A stretch of DNA of 35,560 bases from Bacteroides sp. (GTDB taxonomy: Bacteria; Bacteroidota; Bacteroidia; Bacteroidales; GCA-2748055): NCBI GenBank assembly GCA_011056635.1, contig DSEO01000379.1:1-35560 (forward strand). The letters run 5' to 3'. This document shows positions 26,917-35,552 of the stretch, one piece after another. The notes under the pieces were generated by a model. The model saw only the letters and a list, made by a program, of their open reading frames with translations, did not search any database and was not told where the DNA came from. A program made the translations under genes and the position numbers. How positions within the stretch are numbered: the stretch's first letter is position 1; every line of letters begins with the position of its first letter.

Positions 26917-27513
26917 TTATTCATTCCTGAGGGCTTCGAACTCCCTGATCTTCTCTTTGATACTCAGCAGGTAATCGATGTCGTCGTATCCTTTGAGAAG
27001 ACACTCCTTTTTATAGGGGTTGATGTCAAAAAGTTCCTTTTTACCGCTGGACAGCAGGGTGATCTCCTGATGCTCAAGGTCCACTCCGAGCAGGGTGCGG
27101 GGATCTTTCCCGATTTCACTGAAGATATCAGCAAGAAAAAGTTCGGAGACCTGCACGGGCAGCAGGCCGTTATTGAGCGCATTGTTTTTGAAAATATCCG
27201 CGAAGAAGCTTGAAATCACCACTTTGAATCCGTAATCAAACAGTGCCCATGCAGCATGTTCCCGGCTTGATCCGCTTCCGAAATTCTTTCCGGCCACCAG
27301 GATGGAGCCGGTGTATTCCGGGTTGTTCAGGACAAAGTCACTCCTGGGTTCACCCTGTTTTCCGTACCTCCAGTCCCGGAAAAGGTTCTCTGCGAAACCT
27401 TCACGGGTGGTGGCTTTCAAAAACCTTGCCGGAATGATCTGGTCGGTATCAATATTCTCAATGGGCAAAGGAACTGCCGTTGAACGGAATGCGATGAATT
27501 TTTCGATGGACAT
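26917..27513 (-). CDS. leuD: 3-isopropylmalate dehydratase small subunit
   Basis: This is 198 residues. [20 protein letters not shown] near the N-terminus and the swivel-domain signature [17 protein letters not shown] are diagnostic; [20 protein letters not shown] completes the fold. With LeuC it isomerises 2- to 3-isopropylmalate. It lies 23 bases after leuC and nine before the leuA-like gene, in one operon. Confidence 0.96.
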   Translation of the reverse strand: MSIEKFIAFRSTAVPLPIENIDTDQIIPARFLKATTREGFAENLFRDWRYGKQGEPRSDFVLNNPEYTGSILVAGKNFGSGSSREHAAWALFDYGFKVVISSFFADIFKNNALNNGLLPVQVSELFLADIFSEIGKDPRTLLGVDLEHQEITLLSSGKKELFDINPYKKECLLKGYDDIDYLLSIKEKIREFEALRNE

Positions 27514-27536
27514 GTGCGTTCGTTTTTATGTTCCTG

Positions 27537-28934
27537 TCAAATGGACCGGGGGTCTACGATCCGGCCTGCAATTGCCGCGGCAGCTGCGGTAAGGGGACTG
27601 GCCAGCATGGTCCGCGCACCCGGTCCCTGGCGGCCTTCAAAGTTCCTGTTGGATGTGGAAACGGCCAGTTTTCCTTCCGGAATTTTGTCATCATTCATGG
27701 CCAGGCAGGCAGAACAACCGGGTTGTCTCAGTTTGAACCCCGCCTCCAGGAGTATATCGGCGATCCCTTCTTCATATGCCTGTTTTTCCACCTGTTTTGA
27801 TCCGGGCACGATCCAGGCGGTGACATGATCTGCTTTTTTACGGCCCCTGACAAAGCCGGCCACTGCTCTCAGATCCTCGATCCTCCCGTTGGTACAGCTT
27901 CCCACGAACACATAATCCACGGGTCTTCCGGCAATGGGTGTTCCTGCCTCAAAACCCATGTATGAAAGCGACCTGGAAAATGAGTTACGGTTTGCTTCAT
28001 CGATTTCCCCGAGGGCAGGGATATATCCGGTGATCTTGGTTCCCATGCCCGGGTTGGTCCCGTAAGTGATCATGGGTTCGATGGCGGAAGCATCCAGTTG
28101 AATTTCCTGATCAAAAACCGCATCCCTGTCACTTTTCAGCAGGCTCCATCGTTCCACCGCACGGTCGAATTCCTTTCCCCGGGGCGCGAACTCCCTTCCC
28201 CTGACGTAGCTGAAAGTGGTTTCATCCGGAGCGATCAGTCCCCCCCTCGCACCGCTTTCTATGCTCATGTTGCAGATGGTCATCCTGCCCTCCATGGACA
28301 GACTTCTGATGGTGCTTCCCGCATACTCGATGAAATAACCCGTTCCGCCGCTGGCAGATATTTTCGAAATGATATAGAGGATCACATCCTTTGCGGTCAC
28401 ACCCTCTGAAAGGGTTCCCTCCACACTGATGCGCATCTTCCTGGACCTGGGCTGCATGATGCATTGTGTGGCAAGGACCATGGCCACCTCGCTGGTCCCT
28501 ATTCCGAAAGCCACGCTTCCGAAGGCGCCGTGGGTGGATGTGTGGCTGTCTCCGCACACGATCGTCATTCCCGGTTGGGTGATTCCCAGTTCGGGACCGA
28601 TCACATGGACGATCCCCTGGTAGGGATGGTTCAGCCCGTAAAGCGTGATCCCGTGATTCTCACAGTTCTCGGTCAGCCTGTTCACCTGGAAACGGGACAG
28701 TTCGTCCCGGATGGGCAGGTGCTGATCTGCAGTGGGGACATTGTGATCGGCTGTGGCCACGGTATTCCCGGGACGGAATACCCTGAGACCCCGCCGGTCG
28801 ATTTCTGTAAAGGCCTGCGGACTGGTTACTTCGTGAATAAGATGCCTGTCGATATAGAGGACAGACGGACCTCCATCAATCTCCTCCACCACATGGGCAT
28901 CCCAGATTTTGTCAAAAAGTGTTTTTCCTGCCAA
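27537..28934 (-). CDS. leuC: 3-isopropylmalate dehydratase large subunit
   Basis: This is 465 residues, the usual length. [12 protein letters not shown] at the start, [27 protein letters not shown] and [11 protein letters not shown] carry the three cysteines of the [4Fe-4S] cluster (GSC and CSAC), and [16 protein letters not shown] is the conserved aconitase-fold end. There is no ATG at the expected start: the frame opens with TTG at 28934, directly before the conserved N-terminus, and no in-frame ATG exists just upstream. It is the first gene of the leu operon. Confidence 0.95.
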   Translation of the reverse strand: MAGKTLFDKIWDAHVVEEIDGGPSVLYIDRHLIHEVTSPQAFTEIDRRGLRVFRPGNTVATADHNVPTADQHLPIRDELSRFQVNRLTENCENHGITLYGLNHPYQGIVHVIGPELGITQPGMTIVCGDSHTSTHGAFGSVAFGIGTSEVAMVLATQCIMQPRSRKMRISVEGTLSEGVTAKDVILYIISKISASGGTGYFIEYAGSTIRSLSMEGRMTICNMSIESGARGGLIAPDETTFSYVRGREFAPRGKEFDRAVERWSLLKSDRDAVFDQEIQLDASAIEPMITYGTNPGMGTKITGYIPALGEIDEANRNSFSRSLSYMGFEAGTPIAGRPVDYVFVGSCTNGRIEDLRAVAGFVRGRKKADHVTAWIVPGSKQVEKQAYEEGIADILLEAGFKLRQPGCSACLAMNDDKIPEGKLAVSTSNRNFEGRQGPGARTMLASPLTAAAAAIAGRIVDPRSI

Positions 28935-28959
28935 TGCTTGAAATATTGGATGTAGTCGG

Positions 28960-28967
28960 CAAATGTA
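28960..28967 (-). promoter_or_regulatory. probable -7 element of the leu operon
   Basis: On the minus strand this is TACATTTG, an exact match to TAnnTTTG. Transcription would begin around 28953, leaving a leader of about 20 bases before the TTG of leuC, too short for an attenuator. A TTTG lies upstream but at 14 rather than 19 bases, so the -33 part is uncertain. The surrounding gap (28935-29055) is AT-rich. Confidence 0.5.
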
Positions 28968-29055
28968 AGAAACTTCTCATACAAAATAATCATATTTTTG
29001 GGGCGGAATATGATAAATTAACACAATTTGCAATTGTTTCCTTATGGTTTGATGG

Positions 29056-30525
29056 TTACGGGTCCCATTTCGCCCTCTTACTGTATTTCTTTCTGAATTT
29101 CGCCTTTTCCGCCCATGCACAGTCACCCCTCCCGGGCCCGGGTCCGTATGACGGAGGCTCGATTTTCCCTTTCCTGTTGCGCGGACAACCCAGCATGAGG
29201 TTAAAACCTGTACGAAGGTTGATGGAACGGGTATCGAACGGATAGAAGAATCCGAACAGGTTATCACTTACCAGGTGGAACTGGAAACCCCTGCCATGGT
29301 ATGCAATGACGGCGCCCACATTTTTCATGCTGTTGTTCATGAGCGACCAGCTCAGTCCTGCCAGGAACCTGTCGAACAGATCTGCATGGGCGGTGAGGGT
29401 CACGGACGAATGGAGCTTGCTGCGGTAAAACACATTCCTGTTCACCGCTCCCAGGGTGACCAGGTCGCTGACCCTGTAGCTTCCGCCCAGGAACAACTGT
29501 ACCGGCAGGGATGAATGGTATGGGAGGCGGGTGACCGTCACATCGAAGGCACCGAGCACCGAGTCCCTCATCTCCCTGACAAACGGACCGGACACCAGTT
29601 CGCTATCCGGATCAATTCCTTCAAACCGGAATGAACCGGCAGCCCTGATGTTGTTCAGATCCGTGTTCCACCGCACCAGGCCCAGGTCCAGCAGGCTGGC
29701 CGACAGGGTAATCTTCTCATCGTACCGGTAAATGGCTCCCAGGTCCAGGGCGATTCCCGGATTTCCCCGGTTCATCAGCATCCGGTAATAATCGATCGCG
29801 TTGAGGACCACACCACTGATATCTCCTTCCGTATCCTGTTCGATGGTGACGGGAAGGGAGCTGTGGAGTGTATAATCCCCTTCGAGCCGGAGCATGAAGG
29901 TTTGCTCGTCCGTGGTCAGGCCGGACCGGGAACGGCCGGTATAGAGACTCCCTTTCCCGAACAGCAGACTGGCGCGCAATCCGGCCACCCAGGACGGACC
30001 GAGCACCCTTGAAATACCGAACGCGTATTCCCTGAGGTAATATCCGTTGGGCCTTAATGCGTTGAAGTGTGCCGTCTTACCCACGAAGGGAACGTTGCCG
30101 CGTAATACCGTTTCTGCCAGGTCCCCGGGAAAGGTCGGGTAAAACTGTGCCCGGTCTGACAGGTTGAATGTGAAATAATTGGACCCGTGCCTGTAGCCGA
30201 TGGCCACGGGATGGATTTCTGCTTCCACAGAGACCAGGTCCGCCCTGTGCATCTGATCCAGGATCCCGTACAGGTTCCATTCAGAGGAAGAGGCCAGGTC
30301 GTTCCAGGTGAATGCCGTATTGTGGTAGGCTGCGTGGACGGAAGACAATCCGGGGATCCCCACATACCATTTGCACGCCAGCTGCACTGCAGGATTCAGC
30401 AGGTTTGACTGGGGCACCTGGTGCAGGAGGTAAAGGGTGTTGGTCTGTGCGTTAATGAAGAGGGGGACCAGGAGCAGGATGCCGGCCAGATTCAGAAGCG
30501 CGATATGGAGGCGGGACGTTTTCAA
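29056..30525 (-). CDS. DUF5723 family outer-membrane protein
   Basis: This is 489 residues starting with TTG at 30525, supported by the signal peptide right after it (KTSRLHIALLNLAGILLLVPLFINAQ). The N-terminal TLYLLHQVPQSNLLNPAVQ is the hallmark opening of the DUF5723 family (Q..P....NPA). The rest alternates polar and hydrophobic residues with many aromatic-ended strands (YFTFNLSDRAQFYPTF, GYYLREYAFGISRVLG, NVGAVIAYHGRGFQFHLVSDNLFGFF), as in a beta-barrel. The end is a basic tail (AEKAKFRKKYSKRAKW) unlike a normal barrel C-terminus. Function unknown; restricted to Bacteroidota. The TTG overlaps the stop of the upstream gene as TTGA, so the two are translationally coupled. Confidence 0.8.
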   Translation of the reverse strand: MKTSRLHIALLNLAGILLLVPLFINAQTNTLYLLHQVPQSNLLNPAVQLACKWYVGIPGLSSVHAAYHNTAFTWNDLASSSEWNLYGILDQMHRADLVSVEAEIHPVAIGYRHGSNYFTFNLSDRAQFYPTFPGDLAETVLRGNVPFVGKTAHFNALRPNGYYLREYAFGISRVLGPSWVAGLRASLLFGKGSLYTGRSRSGLTTDEQTFMLRLEGDYTLHSSLPVTIEQDTEGDISGVVLNAIDYYRMLMNRGNPGIALDLGAIYRYDEKITLSASLLDLGLVRWNTDLNNIRAAGSFRFEGIDPDSELVSGPFVREMRDSVLGAFDVTVTRLPYHSSLPVQLFLGGSYRVSDLVTLGAVNRNVFYRSKLHSSVTLTAHADLFDRFLAGLSWSLMNNSMKNVGAVIAYHGRGFQFHLVSDNLFGFFYPFDTRSINLRTGFNLMLGCPRNRKGKIEPPSYGPGPGRGDCAWAEKAKFRKKYSKRAKWDP

Positions 30526-31190
30526 AATTGTACGGTCACATCGATCATGGCACCGATCCGGACTTCAAAGTGGTAGGAAGGATAGAATGGGATCAGTGCA
30601 ATGTCCGGATCGGGATACACGATCGCAGCACGCATCAGGATCGCCGTGGCATCCAGCAGGGGTTCGATGCGGTCCCTTTCAAAAAAGGCATCCCGCTGAG
30701 CAAAAGCGGGGAGGATCGTTTCCCCGGAGCCCTGCACACTGCCCGGGGAGACCACCATGGGTCCGTCGGCAAAAAGGGAGTCAATTGGATTACCGGCAGG
30801 ATCCGTAAAATAGGCCTGGGCAAGCAACCGGTCAGGGAACCCGTTGAAGATATTGACCCGGAAAAGCATCCAGTTCATGTGATCCAGGTTCCCATCGATC
30901 GTCGACAGGTCAAAATCCATGGTGCCCTGCATCGTCAGCACCTGTTCATGCACCCATGCAGGTAACCCGGTGATGGAATCCAGTTTCAGCAGCAGTGTAT
31001 CAAATCCACTTCCGATATTCATACCGAAGCTTGACTCCCCCAGGGGAAAGGCCAGACCGGGATTCCATGCGAAGGATTCGGGCAGGCGCTCCGGTGCATG
31101 CTTCATGCAGGAGGGGAGAACCGCCGCAACCAGGGCAAGGATGACCGTGGCTGTCACCGACCTGCATTGATCTCGTATGGGGAGTCTCAT
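30522..31190 (-). CDS. predicted lipoprotein, partner of the DUF5723 protein
   Basis: This is 222 residues from the ATG at 31190; the frame opens 12 bases earlier with a TTG. A signal segment (VTATVILALVAAVLPSC) ends in a lipobox-like LPSC, so a lipoprotein is likely. The body (FAWNPGLAFPLGESSFGMNI, TMDFDLSTIDGNLDHMNWMLFRVNIFNGFP) shows beta-rich character and no catalytic motif. I do not recognise a named family. Its stop overlaps the start of the DUF5723 gene, so the pair probably forms one outer-membrane unit. Confidence 0.75.
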   Translation of the reverse strand: MRLPIRDQCRSVTATVILALVAAVLPSCMKHAPERLPESFAWNPGLAFPLGESSFGMNIGSGFDTLLLKLDSITGLPAWVHEQVLTMQGTMDFDLSTIDGNLDHMNWMLFRVNIFNGFPDRLLAQAYFTDPAGNPIDSLFADGPMVVSPGSVQGSGETILPAFAQRDAFFERDRIEPLLDATAILMRAAIVYPDPDIALIPFYPSYHFEVRIGAMIDVTVQF

Positions 31191-31269
31191 CGGATAAAAC
31201 AATCGTACATGTGGATAAACAATCAGTAAAAGATAACGTTCAAATAATTACCGGCAAAAAATTATCCTT

Positions 31270-31277
31270 TAATTTTG
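31270..31277 (+). promoter_or_regulatory. possible -7 element for the aspartate kinase gene
   Basis: TAATTTTG matches TAnnTTTG exactly and lies 32 bases before the chosen ATG, with AAAAGGA in between as ribosome site. No -33 TTTG is found 19 bases upstream, and the region is AT-rich, so a chance match is possible. Confidence 0.4.
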
Positions 31278-31301
31278 ACCACATTAAAAAAGGATTGGAT
31301 G

Positions 31302-32687
31302 ATGCTTACAGTTCACAAGATCGGAGGAACTTCCATGTCACGGTTCGGTGACGTCCTCAGCAACATTATTATCGGTCAGGCCCCGGAGGGTGACATGTAC
31401 CACAGGATTTTCGTGGTATCGGCTTACAGCAATGTGACCAACTGGTTGCTCGAGCATAAAAAGACAGGGGAGCCCGGGATCTATGATCTTTTTGCGAAGG
31501 GACAGGGATACGGAAAAGCACTGGATGAGCTGCTCGGGAAACTGATCGGTATCAACCATGGGCTGGCGGCGCTGAAGCTGGACCTGCATGTTGCGGATGA
31601 TTTTATCTCAAACCGTGTGGGTCAGGCACGGAACTACCTGGTAAGCCTTGAGGAGGTCATGGCCTCCGGCTATGTGGACAAACGTGATATTCTGCTTGCC
31701 GCCCGGGAGATCCTGGCTTCCATCGGCGAGGCCCATTCGGCTTATAACTCCGTGAATATCCTGGAGAATCATGGGATCGACTCCACCTTTGTGGATCTCT
31801 GCGGATTCAGCGACACCGAGTATCTCACCATCGACCAGCGGATCCATCAAGCGTTTTCCGGTCTCGATTTTTCCGCGACCATCCCCGTGGCCACGGGATA
31901 TACAAAAGGGACGGAGGGGATCATGCGGGAGTTTGACCGGGGGTATTCCGAGGTCACTTTCAGTAAAATTGCCATTGAGGTGGGTGCTGCCGAGGCGGTC
32001 ATCCACAAAGAGTACCATCTTTCCAGTGCCGATCCGGCCATTGTGGGTGTGGAATATTCAAAACCGGTGGGAGCCACCAATTTCAACGTGGCCGACCAGC
32101 TGGCCGATATCGGCATGGAAGCCATTCATCCCAAGGCATCCAAGCCCCTGGAGGTGGCAGGGATCGACATCCGCATAAAAAGCACCTTCGAACCCGGGCA
32201 TCCGGGCACCCTGATCTCGAAGGATTACAAGGGGGATGAGTCGAGGGTGGAGGTAATCTCGGGAACGGACCGGGTGGTTGCCTTCGAGGTTCATGATCCA
32301 TTTATGGTTGGCCAGGTGGGATACGATATGAACCTGATGAAGGTGCTGCAGCGGCATAACATTTCCTACATCCTGAAAGCCACCAATGCCAACAGCATTA
32401 CCATGGTTGTATGGGAGAAGGATATGTCCGGTGCACTGCTCACGGAGCTGAAGGGATTGTATCACCAGGTCAGAACGAAAAAAGCAGCCCTGGTCTGTGC
32501 ACTGGGTACAAACATTGCCAGACCGGGTTCCCTGGCAAAAGCCGCTTCCGCACTGGCGGAAAAAGGGATCAACATAGAAGCGGTATCCCAGTCGCTGATG
32601 CAGGTGAACATGCAGTTTGTGATCGACCGGGAAGATTACCGGGAAGCGGTTATTTCACTGAATCGTGCACTATGCCTTGAAAGTTGA
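31302..32687 (+). CDS. aspartate kinase, Ask_Ect-like
   Basis: This is 461 residues from the ATG at 31302, seven bases after AAAAGGA; an ATG at 31299 and a TTG at 31275 are alternatives. VHKIGGTSMSRFGDV is the kinase N-terminal motif (KxGGTSM). TGYTKGTEGIMREFDRGYSEVTFSKIA forms the nucleotide and aspartate site, and VGATNFNVADQLADIGMEAIHPKA follows. Two ACT domains fill about 310-461 (VISGTDRVVAFEVHD, ALGTNIARPGSLAKAASALAEKGINIEAVSQS). It phosphorylates aspartate for lysine, threonine and methionine. KIGGTSMSRF and the domain arrangement resemble the subgroup named after ectoine clusters, but no ectABC genes are here. The next gene is an amino-acid permease. Confidence 0.93.
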   Translation: MLTVHKIGGTSMSRFGDVLSNIIIGQAPEGDMYHRIFVVSAYSNVTNWLLEHKKTGEPGIYDLFAKGQGYGKALDELLGKLIGINHGLAALKLDLHVADDFISNRVGQARNYLVSLEEVMASGYVDKRDILLAAREILASIGEAHSAYNSVNILENHGIDSTFVDLCGFSDTEYLTIDQRIHQAFSGLDFSATIPVATGYTKGTEGIMREFDRGYSEVTFSKIAIEVGAAEAVIHKEYHLSSADPAIVGVEYSKPVGATNFNVADQLADIGMEAIHPKASKPLEVAGIDIRIKSTFEPGHPGTLISKDYKGDESRVEVISGTDRVVAFEVHDPFMVGQVGYDMNLMKVLQRHNISYILKATNANSITMVVWEKDMSGALLTELKGLYHQVRTKKAALVCALGTNIARPGSLAKAASALAEKGINIEAVSQSLMQVNMQFVIDREDYREAVISLNRALCLES

Positions 32688-32735
32688 TCATCCCGTTTTG
32701 CATAACCCATACATGGAACAAACCCGGAACTGTTT

Positions 32736-34097
32736 TTGAAACTTAGACAAAATAGACCAACCGGCGAAGCGGGACTGAAAAAGGAGCTGGGTTATCACTC
32801 CCTGACCAGTATTGTGGTGGCCAATATGATCGGGGCAGGGATATTCACCACTTCCGGACTTCTGATCGCCCGGCTGTATGATCCGGTACTGATGATGGTC
32901 CTCTGGATGGCGGGGGGTATTCTTGCCCTTTGCGGGGCATTGAGCTATGCCGAACTGGGATCCAATTACCCGGAGGCCGGGGGAGAATACATCTTCCTTT
33001 CCAGGCTTTTCTCACCGCTGCCCGGCTTCCTGAGCGGATGGGTTTCTTTTGTGGTTGGATTCTCCGCACCCATTGCGGCATCTTCGCTGGCATTCAGTGA
33101 ATACATGGTCCGGGCCCTCCCCCCGGAAGGGCTCGCAGCAGATCCGCTCCTGCTGAAAAGGGGGATGGCCGTGGGGATCATCGTCCTGTTCACCCTGGTC
33201 CATTCGCTGGGACTCCGCTCAGGCTCCAGGTTCCAGAATATCCTCACCATGATGAAGATCCTGCTGATCGCGGGATTCCTGTTTGCAGGTTTTATATACG
33301 GGGAGGGGGACCTGCAGCACTTTACCGAACGGATTACGGGCAGTCCCCCGCACACCGGGTTCAGATCGGCCGGCTGGGCCCTGATCCTGATCATGTTCTC
33401 CTATAGCGGATGGAATGCATCCACCTATGTGGGGTCCGAGATCAGGCATCCGGGAAGGAATATTCCCCGGTCCCTGATCATCGGGACACTGGTGGTAACG
33501 TTCATCTATCTGGCGCTGAACGTACTCTTTATTTACGCCATCCCGGCGGATGATATGAGCAATGTGATCTCCATCGGGGGACTGGCGGCCAATAAGCTTT
33601 TCGGCATATCGGCCGACCGTTTCTTTTCGGTTTTCATCGCCCTGATCCTGCTCTCTTCCATCAGTGCCTATATCATCATCGGGCCGAGGGTTTATTTTGC
33701 CATGTCCGAGGCAGGCCACTTCTTCAAAGCGGCCAGGCATGTGAACAGATACCATGTGCCCGGGGTCTCGATCCTGGCCCAGAGCCTGCTGGCGGTTATT
33801 TTCGTCATTACGGGCACGTTCGACCAGATCCTCACCCTGCTTGGCTTTTCGCTGGGAGTGTTCCCCGTTCTCTGCGTGATCGGGGTTTTCAAGCTGAGGA
33901 CCAGAGGGGCATCGGTCCTGAAAATGCCGGGGTACCCGTTCGTGCAGATCCTGTTCATCGCCGCATCGGTGTCCATCCTGGTCCTTACATTCCTGGAACG
34001 GCCAGCAGAATCAGGCATTGCCCTGGGGGTCATCGCCGCCGGAGTGCCTATCTACTACCTGTTGAAGCGGATTCGTCCGGACCGGAAGCCCGAATAA
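32736..34097 (+). CDS. APC-family amino-acid permease
   Basis: This is 453 residues with about 12 membrane helices. SIVVANMIGAGIFTTSG is the APC helix-1 substrate motif (GxGIF). LALCGALSYAELGSNYPEAGGEYIFL and SYSGWNASTYVGSEIRHPGRNIPRSLIIGT are also standard for the family. The frame starts with TTG at 32736, with GGA a few bases upstream; no in-frame ATG occurs before the first helix, so the TTG start is likely. It imports or exchanges amino acids across the inner membrane; the substrate cannot be told. It lies 48 bases after the aspartate kinase gene on the same strand. Confidence 0.9.
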   Translation: MKLRQNRPTGEAGLKKELGYHSLTSIVVANMIGAGIFTTSGLLIARLYDPVLMMVLWMAGGILALCGALSYAELGSNYPEAGGEYIFLSRLFSPLPGFLSGWVSFVVGFSAPIAASSLAFSEYMVRALPPEGLAADPLLLKRGMAVGIIVLFTLVHSLGLRSGSRFQNILTMMKILLIAGFLFAGFIYGEGDLQHFTERITGSPPHTGFRSAGWALILIMFSYSGWNASTYVGSEIRHPGRNIPRSLIIGTLVVTFIYLALNVLFIYAIPADDMSNVISIGGLAANKLFGISADRFFSVFIALILLSSISAYIIIGPRVYFAMSEAGHFFKAARHVNRYHVPGVSILAQSLLAVIFVITGTFDQILTLLGFSLGVFPVLCVIGVFKLRTRGASVLKMPGYPFVQILFIAASVSILVLTFLERPAESGIALGVIAAGVPIYYLLKRIRPDRKPE

Positions 34098-34102
34098 GTC
34101 AT

Positions 34103-34110
34103 TATCTTTG
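34103..34110 (+). promoter_or_regulatory. possible -7 element before the 34212 gene
   Basis: TATCTTTG, an exact -7 consensus in the gap after the permease gene, about 100 bases before the next ATG. No matching -33 TTTG at the right spacing was found. Confidence 0.45.
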
Positions 34111-34211
34111 TCTGCCAATGAAACCTGCCTTCACATTATTCATCAAAACAGTGTGACCGGTAAGGTTTTGCCAGGCCTGATAACTCGATCTTGAATAAAA
34201 TGTAACGGAAA

Positions 34212-35489
34212 ATGAAAAAATTCTCTTTCGCAGGAGCGCCACTCATTCTCATACCTCTGATCTCTGGCACATGGCTGTTCAGCCAGGGGGACACCGGTAA
34301 AGAAACCACTGACAGGGAGCATGCGGTGCGGGTGTTTATTGACTGTGACCACTGTGACATGAATTATATCCGTGAGCAGATCCCCTATGTGAATTATGTG
34401 AGGGATGTGAAGGAAGCTCAGGTGTACGTACTTGAAACCAGAGAAAGCACCGGGAGCGGGGGCAGGAAGTACACCTATATTTTCCTGGGGCAGGAAGAAT
34501 TCCTGGGATTGAATGACACACTGGAATATGCGTGCAGGCCTGATGATTCAACGGATTATATAAGGACATGGCGGACCCAGATGCTGAAAATGGGGCTTAT
34601 GCGCTATGTGGCCAGGACCCCCCTTTACAGTGAGGTGAAGATCGATCCCTCCGGGAATGTGGTGCAGCAGGAGGTGACTGACCGCTGGAACAACTGGGTG
34701 TTCGAACTGGATGCGGAACCCAATTTTGACGGAGAGGAGTCTTACAGGGAGTTCTTTCTGCGCAGTTCGGCATCCGCCATAAGGATCACCCATGACTGGA
34801 AGCTGGAATTTGATTTTGACAACCGGTACACGCGGACAAAATACAGCTATGAGGATACGCTGTATACCAGCGAGACAAATTACTATGGCTTTGATGCACT
34901 GGTGGTAAAGAGCCTGGGGCAACACTGGTCGGCAGGGTTTCGGACCGACCTGGTATCATCCACATATTCCAACACAAAATTCGGGGTGGATTTCTTTCCT
35001 TCGCTGGAATACAATGTCTTTCCCTATTCCAGATCAACCCACCGCCAGCTGAGGATCCTCTACGGAGTGGGTGGCGCCTTTAATATCTACAACGATTCCA
35101 CAATCTTTGACAAAATCAGGGAAAACCTGTGGATGCATCAGCTCCAGGTAGCCTATCAGGTCGTGGAAAAATGGGGATCCGTCAACGTCTCCCTGGAAGG
35201 TTCCAATTATTTCCACGATTTTTCAAAAAACAGGATCGAACTGGGCGGGTTTATTACCATGCGTGTATTAAAAGGACTTTCCGTGAGGATCCGCGGAAGA
35301 GTTGCACGGATCCACGACCAGCTGTCCCTGCAGAAGAGTGAGCTTTCCGAAGCTGATATTCTGCTTCAGCTCACGGAACTGGAAACCAGTTATAATGTCA
35401 GTGGCGAGGTAGGGGTGACCTATACTTTCGGATCCATTTATAACAACATCGTCAATCCCAGGTTCGGGAACGGACGCCGCTGGTTCTGA
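34212..35489 (+). CDS. conserved outer-membrane protein with N-terminal CDHCD domain, unknown function
   Basis: This is 425 residues. A signal peptide (KKFSFAGAPLILIPLISGTWLFSQ) is followed by a globular part of about 100 residues: VRVFIDCDHCDMNYIREQIPYVNYVRDVKEAQVYVL, then TGSGGRKYTYIFLGQEEF and DTLEYACRPDDSTDYIRT. From about 170 on, alternating aromatic strands (WKLEFDFDNRYTRTKYSY, HWSAGFRTDLVSSTYSN, SVRIRGRVARIHDQL) fit a beta-barrel ending GNGRRWF. The N-terminal pattern occurs in a family of proteins with no assigned role; I know no experimental function. It stands alone on the plus strand. Confidence 0.75.
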   Translation: MKKFSFAGAPLILIPLISGTWLFSQGDTGKETTDREHAVRVFIDCDHCDMNYIREQIPYVNYVRDVKEAQVYVLETRESTGSGGRKYTYIFLGQEEFLGLNDTLEYACRPDDSTDYIRTWRTQMLKMGLMRYVARTPLYSEVKIDPSGNVVQQEVTDRWNNWVFELDAEPNFDGEESYREFFLRSSASAIRITHDWKLEFDFDNRYTRTKYSYEDTLYTSETNYYGFDALVVKSLGQHWSAGFRTDLVSSTYSNTKFGVDFFPSLEYNVFPYSRSTHRQLRILYGVGGAFNIYNDSTIFDKIRENLWMHQLQVAYQVVEKWGSVNVSLEGSNYFHDFSKNRIELGGFITMRVLKGLSVRIRGRVARIHDQLSLQKSELSEADILLQLTELETSYNVSGEVGVTYTFGSIYNNIVNPRFGNGRRWF

Positions 35490-35539
35490 TACCCGACCAT
35501 TCTCCCGGCGGGACCATTCCGCGGATAAAAGAATATGCT

Positions 35540-35547
35540 TATCTTTG
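35540..35547 (+). promoter_or_regulatory. possible -7 element near the right edge
   Basis: TATCTTTG, an exact -7 consensus five bases before an ATG. If real, the next transcript has almost no leader, or its true start codon lies beyond the window. Confidence 0.4.
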
Positions 35548-35552
35548 GGATT

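Noticed and set aside
26155-27213. Open frame of 352 codons opposite the leuA-like gene and leuD
   Set aside because: It spans two real genes and their junction on the other strand, so it is a shadow.
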